DNA of 64,000 nt from Pisolithus tinctorius (lineage: Eukaryota > Basidiomycota > Agaricomycetes > Boletales > Pisolithaceae). The stretch lies in NCBI GenBank assembly GCA_024663395.1, contig JANFAH010000060.1:124001-188000 (forward strand), written 5' to 3'. A model generated the notes under the pieces. The model was given only the letters and a program-made list of their open reading frames with translations. It did not search any database and was not told where the DNA came from. Shown here piece after piece: positions 33,476-44,243 of the stretch (position 1 is the stretch's first letter; every line of letters begins with the position of its first letter). Made by a program: the position numbers and the translations under genes.

Positions 33476-33987
33476 TCTGGTGAGACCACGTCCGTGTCAC
33501 TGCTGCAAGCAGATTTAGCGTAGAAAAAAGGAACAGCGTGGACACATACCCGGCTGTCACCGAGTGCTTAGCTAAGCCACACGGAACCGCAGATGTCACG
33601 TGCCAAAACGTTACATTTGCGTGACAGGGCTAAAAAATTGAATAACAATCCAACAAGTCGACGAAATGGGAAAATAGTCGATATGAGGTTTGGAATGAAC
33701 TGGTATACACTTTCTGGATTGAGTAGAATGTGAGGCTGGTCCTTTAGAGAATTTATTTTGAATATTTTTGAATCTCGAATGCAGCAAAACTGCGCCCAAC
33801 TGCACGAAGTGCCGAGGTGCCGTTGCGTGCCATGGTCCAGCGATGCTGCCTGTTTACAACTCCGATATTTCTCCGACACACTCCGCACATTGCTCTGACC
33901 CCGTGTCACACCGTCACATTCACGTGATGTTGGAAGACGACTACCTTGCCTTTTGAAGCGCTTCGCCAATTTTTAATCTCTGCAAGT
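33476..33987. promoter_or_regulatory. Shared promoter region of ACP1 and bL17m genes
   Basis: About 512 bases between two divergent nuclear genes for mitochondrial proteins. It contains two CACGTG elements: TCACGTGC at 33596-33603, 121 bases from the ACP1 start, and exact TCACGTGA at 33920-33927, 61 bases from the bL17m start. An open frame on the minus strand (33568-33969) lacks an ATG at its beginning and any recognisable motif. Confidence 0.45.
33920..33927. promoter_or_regulatory. TCACGTGA palindrome upstream of bL17m gene
   Basis: Exact copy, 61 bases before the ATG at 33988. It sits in the same promoter as the near copy at 33596. The function is inferred from recurrence and position. 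Confidence 0.4.
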
Positions 33988-35018
33988 ATGAAGCATGGAG
34001 TTGCATTCAGAAAATTCTCGAGGACGTCCTCCCATCGTAATCTGATGCTTCGGTTCGTTTAACCACGTGAACTGGGGACTCGTCATTCATGGTATTCTTA
34101 GTAACCTTGTCACTGCTCTTTTTGAGCACGAACAGGTCAGGACAACCCTTCCGAAGGCGAAGGATACCGCAAGGCTTGCGGAGAAGGTTGGTTTACGATG
34201 CAGTACGATTATGTTTCTAAGTATTCAAGGATAGATCATCTCGCTGGGCAAGAGGGGCTCCGAATCTGCGTACAACCGAGCTCAAGCATTCGTGCTTAAA
34301 CCTGCCGTGCTTCCGAAATTGTTCGAAACATTTGCACAGCGTTACGCGAAACGTCCAGGTGGGTATACCAGGATACACCGCATTGACAACCGCACTGGCG
34401 ACAACGCTCCCATGGCACTTTTGGAACTCGTGGACAACCCACGCGATTTCAAATTTGAAATGACTGCCCGGGCTGTGGGAAGGGACCTGCTGACTGAACA
34501 GCTTCGATGGAACTCTCCTAGAGCCGTGCTAAACAGCGGCGTCGACGCCACCCAATCCATTGCCAAGGAGGTCATGCTTAGTGCACGTGAAAAAGGAGAG
34601 CTGCGACCCTCAACACGAATCAACTTGCAAAAGGTCGTGAAATACCGCGGAAGTTCGGCTTTGAAGGAAATTGGGAAAAGGGCGAGTGCGTGGGTTGTAA
34701 GTATCTTAAAATCATAACCTATGCGAAACGTGAGGGTGACCTGGGTTTCAGGAAACCCTTCTGGCAATACCTCTGCAACAGAAAAAGATGCAAATAGCTG
34801 CAGATGCATCTGCTGCCGCTAAATACAAAGCGCAAACATCTAACTATGTGGAGAAATTCCCAAAGACAACTATCCGCGCAGGTGCCGCAGTGCCTGGCGA
34901 TGTGCGATCTGCCGTGCGGTTGGCCAAAGGTGCGATTGCACGCCCCCGTCGGCCACCCAGATCTATTCCCCTACCATCACCTGCCCGATATGACTCGCAA
35001 ACCTTGCATCGTCAGTGA
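33988..35018 (+). CDS. MRPL8: Mitochondrial ribosomal protein bL17m (Mrpl8)
   Basis: Large-subunit mitoribosomal protein of the bL17 family. The start at 33988 gives MKHGVAFRKFSRTSSHRNLM. A 50-base intron joins LR to NLVTALFEHEQVRTTLPKAK, the bL17 signature. The next exon follows with DTARLAEK, then IISLGKRGSESAYNRAQAF. The long carboxyl extension (KLFETFAQRYAKRPGGYTRI, HRIDNRTGDNAPMALLELVD, then an Arg/Pro-rich end) is typical of mitochondrial forms. A later intron near 34698-34750 precedes ETLLAIPLQQKKMQIAADA-type text. The stop is at 35016-35018. An import signal is not obvious as a separate piece; the basic amino end may serve. Confidence 0.9.
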
Positions 35019-35122
35019 GCCATTGGTGGGCATCTCCTGTTTTTATATATGGAAACAATGGAATCGATTAATTGAAGCTACTCTCCGCCGAGATTCTGTA
35101 TCAATTTAAAGTTCGAGAGTAC

Positions 35123-36655
35123 CTAAGCTTTCCAGTCAGTCACCCTCGTCGCCTTGGGACAACCCTCAGATGGCAGTGATGAGAACTTGGTCTCAACGAA
35201 AACTTTTACTACACCTCCGACCCTCTTATCGAAAGCGGCATACAACTTAGCCATGTCCTCGAGAGGGACCCGGTGAGTAATCATGCTAGGATACGGTATC
35301 AGGCTGTGTTTCGGATTGAACATATGCATCCACTCACAATCGGGGGTCGAATTCCCCTGGCCTGATGTAGTCGTGGAGTAGCTCTTCCCAATATTTGTGG
35401 ACTGGTGCCTGGCCGTTACCTATGAACCTCACACCCTTTTCCATCAATGCCCCGATGTTGAAACCATTGGTGAAGCCGGCGTATGCAGCGATCAATCCAC
35501 ATCGGCCCATCTTCCTTACCGAGACAATCATTTCGTTGACAACCTCTGGCACGTCTGTCTCGAGCATAAGCAACTTCAAACCTTTGTGCAACAACGTCTT
35601 TGGTGCATGAAATGTGCCTTCCAAGAACCACGAAATCAGGTCGGAACAGTACAATGAAGAGGGACTCACTGGAATCAATTGCTACATCGAGTCCCCCTGG
35701 CACAAGTTCGCGGAGCTTCTTTGGTATGTCTTTCTCTTTACTGAAATCGACAACCTCGAAACCTCCAGAACTTGCCATCTCGAGGCGTGCAGCAACCTCG
35801 TCTATGCAAATCACACGACTGGCTCCCTTAAGTTTTGCCCAGCGTGCGACGCACTGACCGATGGGTCCAAGGCCCTGACGAACGGGTAAGTTATTGCACT
35901 AGCCCATCGCGCGGTCTGGCGTACCCAAACTGCGACGGTATCTCCTTCTTCTACGCCAGTATCTACGATGCTGTGATAACTGGTAGGAAGGACGTCAGAA
36001 AGGTACAGTGCTTTTTCGTCTGGAACGTCATCGGGAATTGGAAGAAGATTGACTTCTCCGAGGGGGACTCTGACGTATTCCGCCTGACCACCAGGGAATC
36101 CACCTGCGAAATGGGAGTATCCGAAAAAGCCTGCGTCGCGCTCGCCATACAAGTAGTTTTGCAACCTAATTCTGTCATCACACGCCATGTTTCACGACCA
36201 ACGGGAAACTCACGAGGAAGAGCATGTTTTGTCACAGAAAGAAGACAACTTCTGTTGGCAGTACCTACACCTTCCGCAAGCAATTTGGAAGGATGCCACG
36301 ACGCGCTGGCCAAGTTTGAGGTTCCTTACGTTGGGACCGATCCGGTCGACCTTTCCCATGAACTGGGTGAGAAACGTCAGAATTGTGACCATACGAAGGG
36401 AACGAGTGTGACCTCGTGCCCAAGAATATCACCCTTCTGGAGTGCAAGGATTTCTCCATGATAGAGGTGGAGATCTGACCCGCAGATGGTGGTGCCAGTG
36501 ACTTGGACGATGACATCGTCGGGCTCGGTGATGTCAGGAATGGGAACATCAATCACGCGTACGTCCTCGGTGCCGAACCATGCAAGAGCCTTCATGGTGG
36601 AACCGCCTTCACGAACCTTGTATTGCTCTTGAACAACGGTTGGGATTTTACCCAT
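35123..36655 (-). CDS. Zinc-binding alcohol dehydrogenase, formaldehyde-dehydrogenase-like
   Basis: Medium-chain zinc dehydrogenase. The start at 36655 gives [18 protein letters not shown], then [21 protein letters not shown] further upstream exon (ATG near 36738, MQTAANVAQAVSALVPEA) may belong. The catalytic zinc ligands lie in [14 protein letters not shown] and [15 protein letters not shown]. The structural zinc site is [15 protein letters not shown]. Splicing restores [20 protein letters not shown] and the nucleotide loop [20 protein letters not shown] with [12 protein letters not shown]. The tail is [12 protein letters not shown] with its TAG at 35123-35125. It resembles the glutathione-independent formaldehyde dehydrogenase-like branch; the substrate cannot be set from sequence. 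CCACGTGA lies 200 bases upstream. Confidence 0.85.
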
Positions 36656-37169
36656 ACGCTGCGGACGAGTAAGGATGTGTTACTGCCTCAGGAACGAGAG
36701 CACTAACGGCCTGCGCTACATTAGCTGCGGTCTGCATGAAGAGTCAGTACTCTGTACGGAGAATGAGAAGGCAGGTAGTAGACTCCGGTGGACAACTATT
36801 ATATCATTGTCCTTCGAGCGATGACCTTGGCATGACGCGCACATTGACGCGCTTCCCCACGTGACAAATTGTTAGGAGTCGGGAGTTTTTGATCGTGGGA
36901 AGCCTCAGCGGTATTGAGCTGGCGCTGAAGTGTGGCCAAGAAATAAGATGACATTCTACGTTAGATATTATGCAAAAACTGCAATGGGGGATGTATTATC
37001 TGCCAGCAGAAAGAGTCCTACAATCTGTCCATGTCATGCATGAAGGGATGCTATGAATCTCAGCTGCCTATTCCACTGCATACTTCATGACCATGGCCAG
37101 GAGCCCAACGCTCATCACTGAATATCAGGGAACGGCGGTTTGGTATTAGTTTATGCAACGTCAAAGACA
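36656..37169. other. Gap upstream of alcohol dehydrogenase
   Basis: About 514 bases. A possible extra first exon of the dehydrogenase lies at about 36700-36740. CCACGTGA is at 36857-36864. The rest is the 3' region of the small orphan gene; nothing else is supported. Confidence 0.4.
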
Positions 37170-37621
37170 TCAACTACTTGCCGAATCGTTCCAAACATTG
37201 AATCGATAGTCGCGCCATATGCGGTCTACCGTTACACCGTTTACGTAGTTGGTAGATGGAATCGAAGCACATGGCGAGGGCGAGCGGGGGGATGACGCTC
37301 CGCCGAACAACTGCGATATGTCACAATGTACATCCCTCCAAGACCGGGCGCTGTAACGCACGACGACTGATCGAGACGAGTATCGGAGACATCAGTAAGC
37401 ATGTACACGTACCTCACGTTGGCGACCTTGGAGCGTGATTTCAGGGCATACTTGTACATGGAGCCTGCGTCCAAAACAAGAGTGATGCTCTCTCCAGGTT
37501 GCAGCAGCACAGCCGTGCTGGTGTTTCTCCCATAATCACGCAGTAATTGAATTGTCGCGCAGTCGTGCATGTCGTTGGTAAAGTCCAGGAGGACCTCATA
37601 CGATTGGGTGAGGGCAGGCAT
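37170..37621 (-). CDS. Small conserved-looking orphan protein
   Basis: A two-exon gene for a protein of about 130 residues that I cannot name. The start at 37621 gives MPALTQSYEVLLDFTNDMHD. The first exon continues CATIQLLRDYGRNTSTAVLL, QPGESITLVLDAGSMYKYAL. Splicing at a GTACGT donor joins SRSKVANVSARSWRDVHCDI to SQLFGG. The end is a low-complexity Ser/Pro segment closing NDSASS at the TGA at 37170-37172. Alternating hydrophobic pattern suggests a small beta-rich fold. There is no signal peptide or membrane helix. The clean splice and even composition support a real gene. Confidence 0.6.
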
Positions 37622-38496
37622 GTCAGGCTGGTGTTAAGAGTCGAGTGCTTCGAGGAGGGGGGGGCAGCTCAGTGGGCAAGTGAGAGATAGGAGAAAGAAT
37701 AGAATAGCCAAGCCTCGTTGGATGTGAAGCCGTCCAGAGAAGCTTCCTCCTGCTTTTGTTCGCTTTACGGCACACTCTATGGCGCTGTCAGTGTCTCTCT
37801 GGACGTCGACTGTGAGTGCAGCAGTAGTAAGTGTTTGTTATCGTTGGACCTCTGCACGTTACATTTATTCCGTCGCCGTGAAGCAAGGCAACGAGCTGGA
37901 AAACAAATAACGCGGTGCAGTGTCGCCACGTTGTTTTCCTTATTGTGTTTGAACGGCGCAAGGGTGTCCCCAGCACACGTTGGAACGGTGAGGTAGATCT
38001 ATTACACGCCAGGACCGTAGTCGAAACGAGCTTCTTGCGGTGTGCGATACTGGCGCTGTCTAGCTATGAATTATGATACCGAAGCTCTTCACGCCAATTG
38101 TCCCCATCTAAGCAACTGCAGCGATAGTCACCCGTTCTCTCTCAGATCTTAACAACCACCTGCCCCAAAGTATCCAGTGCAATGCGCTCGCACATTGCAG
38201 ATGAAAGATCAGAATCATGATACGCCTCTAATTAACCCGCGTGGCATCCGGAAATCACAATCAGATGCTTCGCACGCCGTGCTGTCCTCTCCGCGAAAGG
38301 AAAGAAATCTTAACAGATACGCTGCGTGTGCGGTAAGCCAGCCAACAGGAGACGTGTCGACGGGGTAGCATAATAATTGCACAGTTGTCAGTAGTTACAA
38401 CTAATTGCAAGGTCGGGAATGTACATGGTTACAGTAATTCTGAAGACTTGACATCGTGTCGGATGGCCATAAAAGTATATTCTCGGTAAGGAGTGG
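37622..38496. other. Longest clear gap, no gene seen
   Basis: About 875 bases between two minus-strand genes. Short open frames on both strands lack start context and recognisable motifs. A poly-G stretch (GGGGGGGG) lies at about 37657-37665 upstream of the orphan start. I see no tRNA arms or transposon ends. Confidence 0.45.
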
Positions 38497-39527
38497 TCAC
38501 GCGCCATTATACCTTGCATAATGGTTTGGAGTGTAAGGGGAAGGCTCCATCTCTGAAGCACTGGACTGGATTATGCTTGTCTTCCTAGAATTCTCGTGCT
38601 CCGGACCTCCATGCGGAGCATAGGAAGACAAAGTGTAGTCACCATAGCCCGCGTTGCTAGCTTCCCTGACAGGCGGAGCACCTGCAACAGTGGACGCAGT
38701 GCTCGTGTTCCTCGAGTGTCCATAGCCACCACGGCCATACTCAAACTCTCCAGATGCTCTAGAGTCCCAAGGATCGCCACGATCAGCCATCGGGATATCA
38801 TCTGTCAGTGGTTTCGTGGAGTCATTGAGTGCCTCGTACTTCTCGTGATCCTCTCTCTGGGAGGCGCCGTAAGAAGAAACGACGAAATAAAGATAACCCT
38901 GTCACAACAGTAAGTGCGGGAAAAAAACGATAAAGAAGAAAAGACACAGAACTTGTACTCCAGCAAAGAATATCCAAGCGGCCCCCATGAGACCCACATC
39001 AACCCAAGGGAAGATGTTACACATCGTCTGACCCAAGGTAGAGGTGTCGTTTCCGGAATCACTCGACGGAAAGAACGTATTCTCGCAGTTAGACTGGGCA
39101 GTTGAGTGGCGGGCAGCAGATATAATGGTCCAAGTAGCGGCTATTGCGAAGGCCGCACAGGTGCATATACCGTGTAGAGTGACATATCTGCGATATAAGA
39201 TGGGTTTTTCCTACAGAGCCAGTAAGTATACAGAGCCCGACACAGAATTGACACTTACTTGGGCGACACCAAGAAATCCAAGTATCTGAATCGCTGCTCC
39301 CACGTAACAGATAATGGCGAAGAGCCAAGGAGCAACAGAGGGAGTCGCCGCTCCAACAACTGCATGAGTTTAGTTCAGTTCAGTTCAAGGGCTAGAAACT
39401 CACTGGAAGGGGTTGCTACTGAAAGCGTTCCCACTACAATACCTAGTACGAACTGTTCTGTCAGTGTCGTATAAATGCCAGGGTTGACGAGGGGGATAGC
39501 GCAGCAGCAATATTCTCTTGGTTTCAT
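38497..39527 (-). CDS. Four-helix fungal membrane protein (MARVEL-like)
   Basis: Conserved fungal integral membrane protein of unknown role. The start at 39527 gives MKPREYCCCAIPLVNPGIYT, with a Cys triplet that may be acylated. Hydrophobic segments follow: LTEQFVLGIVVGTLSVATPS, then PSLAPWLFAIICYVGAAIQI-type text in 39260-39360, a third near 39110-39200 and a fourth near 38880-38960. Between helices 3 and 4 is a short loop with SDSGNDTSTLGQTMCNIF, holding possible glycosylation sites. The cytosolic-type tail is MADRGDPWDSRASGEFEYGR, with Ser/Tyr/Pro-rich text ending YNGA at the TGA at 38497-38499. Topology fits MARVEL-type four-helix proteins. It shares a 178-base divergent promoter with the NPC2-like gene. 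Confidence 0.75.
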
Positions 39528-39705
39528 GACTGTGACTGAGTATGGAGCGACTTCACCGCAGTCGATGGTAGAAATAAGGACCGCCTCTGGGGGCGGCACA
39601 GGGACAAGTAATTTCTTTTAGAAACTCATTCCCACGCTCCTTTTGTAGTTCATTACTTCCTTCTGACTTAACCAACTGTTCTCTCGCCCGCCGCTCTCTT
39701 CCGCA

Positions 39706-40429
39706 ATGGTTGGCTTTCTGTCCTTGTCCTTGCTCTCCCTTCTGGCTGGTTCCGCGTTCTCAGTCATCCTGCCCGAGCAGGAAGTCATCTTGGATGCTCC
39801 TGCACGGACTATGGAGGGCTGGTCGTACGTCAACTGTGGTACGTATTTTGGTCCGGCTTTGATACTGGGACTCACAAGCGCGCAGGCCTACCATCAGACG
39901 TCGTTCAGGTCAAGTCGATAACATTGTTTCCAGATCCTCCAAAGCCTGGCAAGGACCTCATTATTACCGCCGTTGGGACTGTGAACCAAGTTGTTGAGGT
40001 CGGTTCGAGTCCCACTTATCGGCTCCAGAATGTGACGTCTCGTCATCTTCCAGGATGGAGCCTTTGCAGATGTAACAGTGAAACTTGGTTTAATCAAACT
40101 TTTGCATAAGCAGTTTGATGTCTGCCACGAAGCGTACGTGCTGATTTACCGTTGGCGCGTCATTACTCACTTGCAGGAAATAGTCGCGCTGCCAACGCTT
40201 CCATTCAATGCCCAGTTGAGAAGGGAGAGTATACCGTCGTGCAGAACGTCACTTTGCCCAAAGAGATCCCTCCAGGTTTGTGAGCCCTTCGTGCACCACA
40301 CTCGTCGCTCACTTGTCTCCAGCCAAATTTTCTGTCAGCGTAAGGGGGTATACAGCAGAGGAGGAAGATATGCTTTGCTTGGATTTGAAGGTCGACTTCA
40401 TGCAGTCTCCATTCCCCAGGGTTTTTTGA
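39706..40429 (+). CDS. NPC2: NPC2-like ML-domain lipid transfer protein (PG/PI-TP)
   Basis: Secreted or vacuolar lumen sterol/phospholipid carrier of the MD-2-related lipid-recognition family. The start at 39706 gives a signal peptide, MVGFLSLSLLSLLAGSAFSV. The mature domain has WSYVNCGLPSDVVQVKSITL, then FPDPPKPGKDLIITAVGTVN. Later introns restore DGAFADVTVKLGLIKLLHKQ, FDVCHEA, NASIQCPVEKGEYTVVQNVT, LPKEIPPAKFSVSVRGYT and CLDLKVDFM. The Cys residues fit the conserved disulphides. The stop is at 40427-40429. An intron contains a tRNA B-box-like string, which I reject as a gene. Confidence 0.88.
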
Positions 40430-40687
40430 TGACCGGCATGTAATGGTCGATTCTCGGAAGCCCTTCGCAGCATTACTCGTGTACAAACAGTAGATAAGAC
40501 CGACCGTCTCTTTGTCCGTCTCTCAGCTTCATTGTTAGCCCTGTACGACAGTTGATGCTATGTCTATACCAACTGAATGTTTGTAGTATATCGTTGGACT
40601 TCAGTCTTCATATTCTAGCCGTGTTAGCACGTGGGAGATTACATAGGATCAAGTGATTGCTTTTTGACCCTCGTACGCTGAAAATCA

Positions 40688-43599
40688 ATGCCCAAAAGTT
40701 CTAAGAAAAAAAAGGAGAAGGTAGCCGACTTTGCAGTGGGTATTGGAGTATGATGGCCATGGACGTTCACTGAAACCTGCTTGACAGAAAGCAAAGCTCA
40801 AACTAGGCAAGGGGAAGAAAGTATCCAGCAATGTAGTCGACACCTCGTTCAAGGCTCGGAGTACGCTATTCTTGCCTTCTAGTATGACATCTAACGACAT
40901 GGACAAGGTATCGCGCTTCCAACGCAGAGCATCACTGTGGAAAAGGACAATGTACCAACGACCAGGAGGAAACAAACATTCGGGGACATACTTTCCCTTC
41001 TAAAACATCACAATGCCGGCGTGCGCAAAGGTGAGTTGCAGCATCGCATGCTATTTGTCTATGCTAGATTCAGTTGTTATCGCAGATGCAATCTTTAGTG
41101 TAAAGGAATTATTCAACGATTACCCAGACCTCATCACTGGCTCGATGGCACCACTGTTTAGTGTCTGCGCACGTCTTATTGGCGATACGGTGCGCCCGGT
41201 TCTATCTTTCTTGGAGTAACGGTCCTTATTCACGGTAGGATGCTGGGATTCGCAAAGCGCTACTCTCTTTCTTTGAATGGCTACTAGCACGAGTACCCAA
41301 GGTTCGAATGGTTCTCTTGTACCCGCTTTTGAGTGACTCACTTTCTCTTAACTAGGACGATCTAATTCCCCATGCACCCTTACTTCTTCTTTTCACGACC
41401 TCAGCACAAACTCACATATTCCCTGAAATACGGGTCGACGCAGTGCGGCTCTTAAACCTGTTCATCGGGACCCTGCCAGAATATGTCGTCATGGGTTGGA
41501 ATGAGAGTGGGTCAGGCCTTGGCAGGCGCATCTTAGACGGCTACTTGGGATTGCTAAACATTTCCACCAAGTTTGGACAGAATGCATCAGATGGTTTGTG
41601 TCCAGACCATTGTGATTTGTTTGAGCATTCATCGAATCGTTTCATGCCAGACAGGACTCCTGTGGCGTCAACGGGTTCCGTGACGCTTTCTGCTCAGGTA
41701 TTCTGCCAAATCATCCCAATCTGGCGATGTACTGATTCATCCGAAGTCAAAACTTGTAGTTCTGCGCTCTCTTTCCAACTTCCTTTGTTATGCAGTCTGC
41801 CGACGACCTGCTACTGAAGCGGATGTCAGTAATCAAAGTCCAGCTATGCTGCCTCTTCCGACGTGGTTCTTACGTCCGTTCTTCGCATCCGCGCGTCTCT
41901 ACGAAGAACATGGTCGCCTATTCAATGGATCAATTATGGGCGATCAGGAAAAACATATGTTTTGGGCACCCGAACCGGCATCTGATTCGTTCGATGAAGA
42001 CTTCGCCTACAATTCCGATACTGTTGTCAGTCTGCCGGTAGCAGCGTCGTGTCTGACGGAACTATTTGATAGTTTCGCCGACCGTAACGGGCCCTCCGAC
42101 TCCGCGAACGATGTTGATTTTCTGATGGTGGGTGTAGTAGCATTAGTAAATACCTATGATTGACTTTCACAAATATACAGCGTCTGGCCAATGCCCTCCA
42201 TCCGACTTTAATCGCTTCATATCTTGAGTGCGCGCCTGTCATATTTTCGCCAAGCGTCAACCCTTCGGACACTGATCTCCAGTTGCTGACGACGGCGATG
42301 GAAATTACGCGAACGCTCTACAGCGTTATATTGCAAAGTGCTAGTCAGGTACGAACGAACCTGTGCGTGTTGCCAAGACTTACACATCCTAAGAGCTCTG
42401 AGGCAGCTACTCGTTGCGATGATTTGAAAGCACTACTGGGCTACCTGTCTTGCTATTTTCCCTTCAAACCAGCCTATAAAGACGTAAAGGTGTGCACCCC
42501 GAGCTCACCCCTGATTTCCTGATGCAGAAACAAGACAGATGGAACAGGCCTTCCAAAATCTCAATGTGATATACTGCGAGCTGGCGTCTCTCTTAGTTCT
42601 TGTCTTATCTTTTCCAAGACCAAAGGCAAGTAAACAAGGTCGGACATTGCTCCCTCACACGAAGGTGGACAAGAAACTTCAAATGCAAGCGGAGTCAATT
42701 CGCATATACGTTGTCCGTCTTCTGAAAGGGGAAGGCGAATCAGGCGCACAACTACCCAGGCCCATCACGCCCATAGCGTATATCGCGTTGCTACCGTCGA
42801 TATGGGCGTTGCTGAATCAGCTAGATGGCCCCAAAGACCACTTGGATGAGGTTGTCTCATCGTCTGTCCTGTCAGCGGTCCTCGATCACGCCATCAGGAC
42901 GCCGTCAAGTTCTGCGGTTAAACACGTGACCATAGAATTTTTGGCTCGACTCCTGCTTGTAGGTCAACGGTTCACTCGGCATTCATCCAGTTGACGGTCC
43001 TGTTAGCTTGAAAAAGAAAGAGGCTATGTTGGGGTTTTTAACCCTCGAAATGCTGCCGCAGACGAGAAGTGGCTACAGTGGATTCTTCATCTTCCGAGGG
43101 TACTGTGGGAGTTGGGTGACAGCAACCTGTCAACTTCTGTGGTGTGTCCCCCTCTGGAACGCGTTTTTTGTATGCTGGACGAACCTCATTTCGCAGACAC
43201 TCATCCAAGCCCTTTTGCGTCTACTTCAGCGTGGATCATTCGTGGTCCATCACGGGGTTCGTCTGCTCTCGTCCTACACCTTGGCTTTCGTTTGTTAACT
43301 AAGTACTCCCTCGCTTCTAGCACGTTGCGTTGCTTTGTGCCCGCCTCGTTCCGTTCTTCACGATCACACACCCTTCGCGTGGTAAAATCACTGGCCCGTT
43401 CCGCAAACTTGCAACGTCTTCGCCACGTGCTGGTCGTCTTGCTCTCGACCTTTCCGCGACGCTTCTTGCGGAGCGGGTTAAGGACGTATCCGAAGATAGC
43501 AGCAGTAGCTTCCAAGATCTCGATCAGGCTATACGTGCAGCGATCAAGGGCACCGTGGAAGAGGACTATTGGGTTCGCTTGGCCAACTCCGTGGTGTGA
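40688..43599 (+). CDS. IPI1: IPI1, pre-60S processing factor (TEX10 type)
   Basis: Subunit of the Rix1-Ipi1-Ipi3 complex, which processes ITS2 and matures the 60S particle in the nucleus. The start at 40688 gives MPKSSKKKKEKVADF, then KAKLKLGKGKKVSSNVVDTS after an intron. The signature continues ALPTQSITVEKDNVPTTRRK, QTFGDILSLLKHHNAGVRKD and AIFSVKELFNDYPDLITGSM. The rest is ARM/HEAT-like helices: IRKALLSFFEWLLARVPKDD, FPEIRVDAVRLLNLFIGTLP, LQMQAESIRIYVVRLLKGEG, FTITHPSRGKITGPFRKLAT. The last exon ends YWVRLANSVV at the TGA at 43597-43599. About ten introns. Inner exon edges at 41700-42160 and 43250-43330 are approximate. Confidence 0.87.
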
Positions 43600-44243
43600 G
43601 AGTGATAGTGTGCTTACGGCCGTGGTCCGAGGAGTCTGACAGGGTGCGGGTGGTTGCCAGGAGGGGAATGCGTTGATCGGGCTTTACACAGTTTCCGCGC
43701 ACCCTCGGCTTTCTCGCCCGAGCCCTTAGATCCGCAGGTGGGGACCTGCCGGGACTTGCATGCCACCATACCACGGGTGAAGCTGCACCCCTTCGGTATT
43801 AGTAGGTTATTTACAACCTGTCGTTCATGACTTCCAGCATGTAATCTGATGCCCGCTTCACGGAAATGAAGGGAAGGCCAAGTTCGGATGAGGCTAACCG
43901 TGTTACTTCTCTAGTTAGTAGCATCTGGCAAACACGGTCGATATCAGAGGAGGCTATTGTAATTCCATTTCATTCCAGTTTCACTATTGACATAATTTTA
44001 CCGAAAAACCCCCTTCAAGGGGGTGACATTGGCCCATCAACTACAGTCAATCCTGCTACTATGAGGAGTCGTAGCCATGCGATCAAGCATGGGGGTCATG
44101 GGATGACGATTTGTAACCTCTCTACTCGGTAGAGGGTGCCAGCGTCGGGTTGGGTTCAAGTATGTAATAACTTAAGAGAAAAAAAAAATTGATGGGGTGG
44201 GACCGGCCGAGTTTGCCGTTAAGTGGCGCTGGGATTATTGCGT
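43600..44243. other. Hairpin-rich convergent gap, possible structured RNA
   Basis: About 644 bases between two convergent genes, too long for simple 3' ends in this compact window. I see several perfect short stems: GCAGGT/ACCTGC (43734-43749), GGGTG/CACCC (about 43775-43790), CCCCC/GGGGG with loop TTCAA (44009-44023), CCATGC/GCATGG (about 44075-44092) and CTCTAC/GTAGAG with loop TCG (about 44120-44134). A run of ten or more A lies near 44179. No known RNA family signature (U snRNA, SRP, RNase P/MRP, 5S, tRNA) could be matched by eye, and no protein frame is convincing. Confidence 0.3.

Noticed and set aside
33568..33969. Minus-strand frame of 133 codons between ACP1 and bL17m
   Set aside because: It begins with TTG, lacks motifs and fills a promoter with two CACGTG sites.
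39995..40020. tRNA B-box-like GGTTCGAGTCC
   Set aside because: It lies in an intron of the NPC2-like gene; the T stem has a mismatch and no A box, anticodon arm or acceptor pairing could be built around it.
43544..43774. Minus-strand frame of 76 codons past IPI1
   Set aside because: It overlaps the IPI1 last exon antisense and reads as low-complexity Arg/Pro text.
43640..44160. Known structured RNA (5S, SRP, RNase P, MRP, U3)
   Set aside because: I compared remembered signature strings for each class and found none; only a generic structured-RNA possibility is kept.
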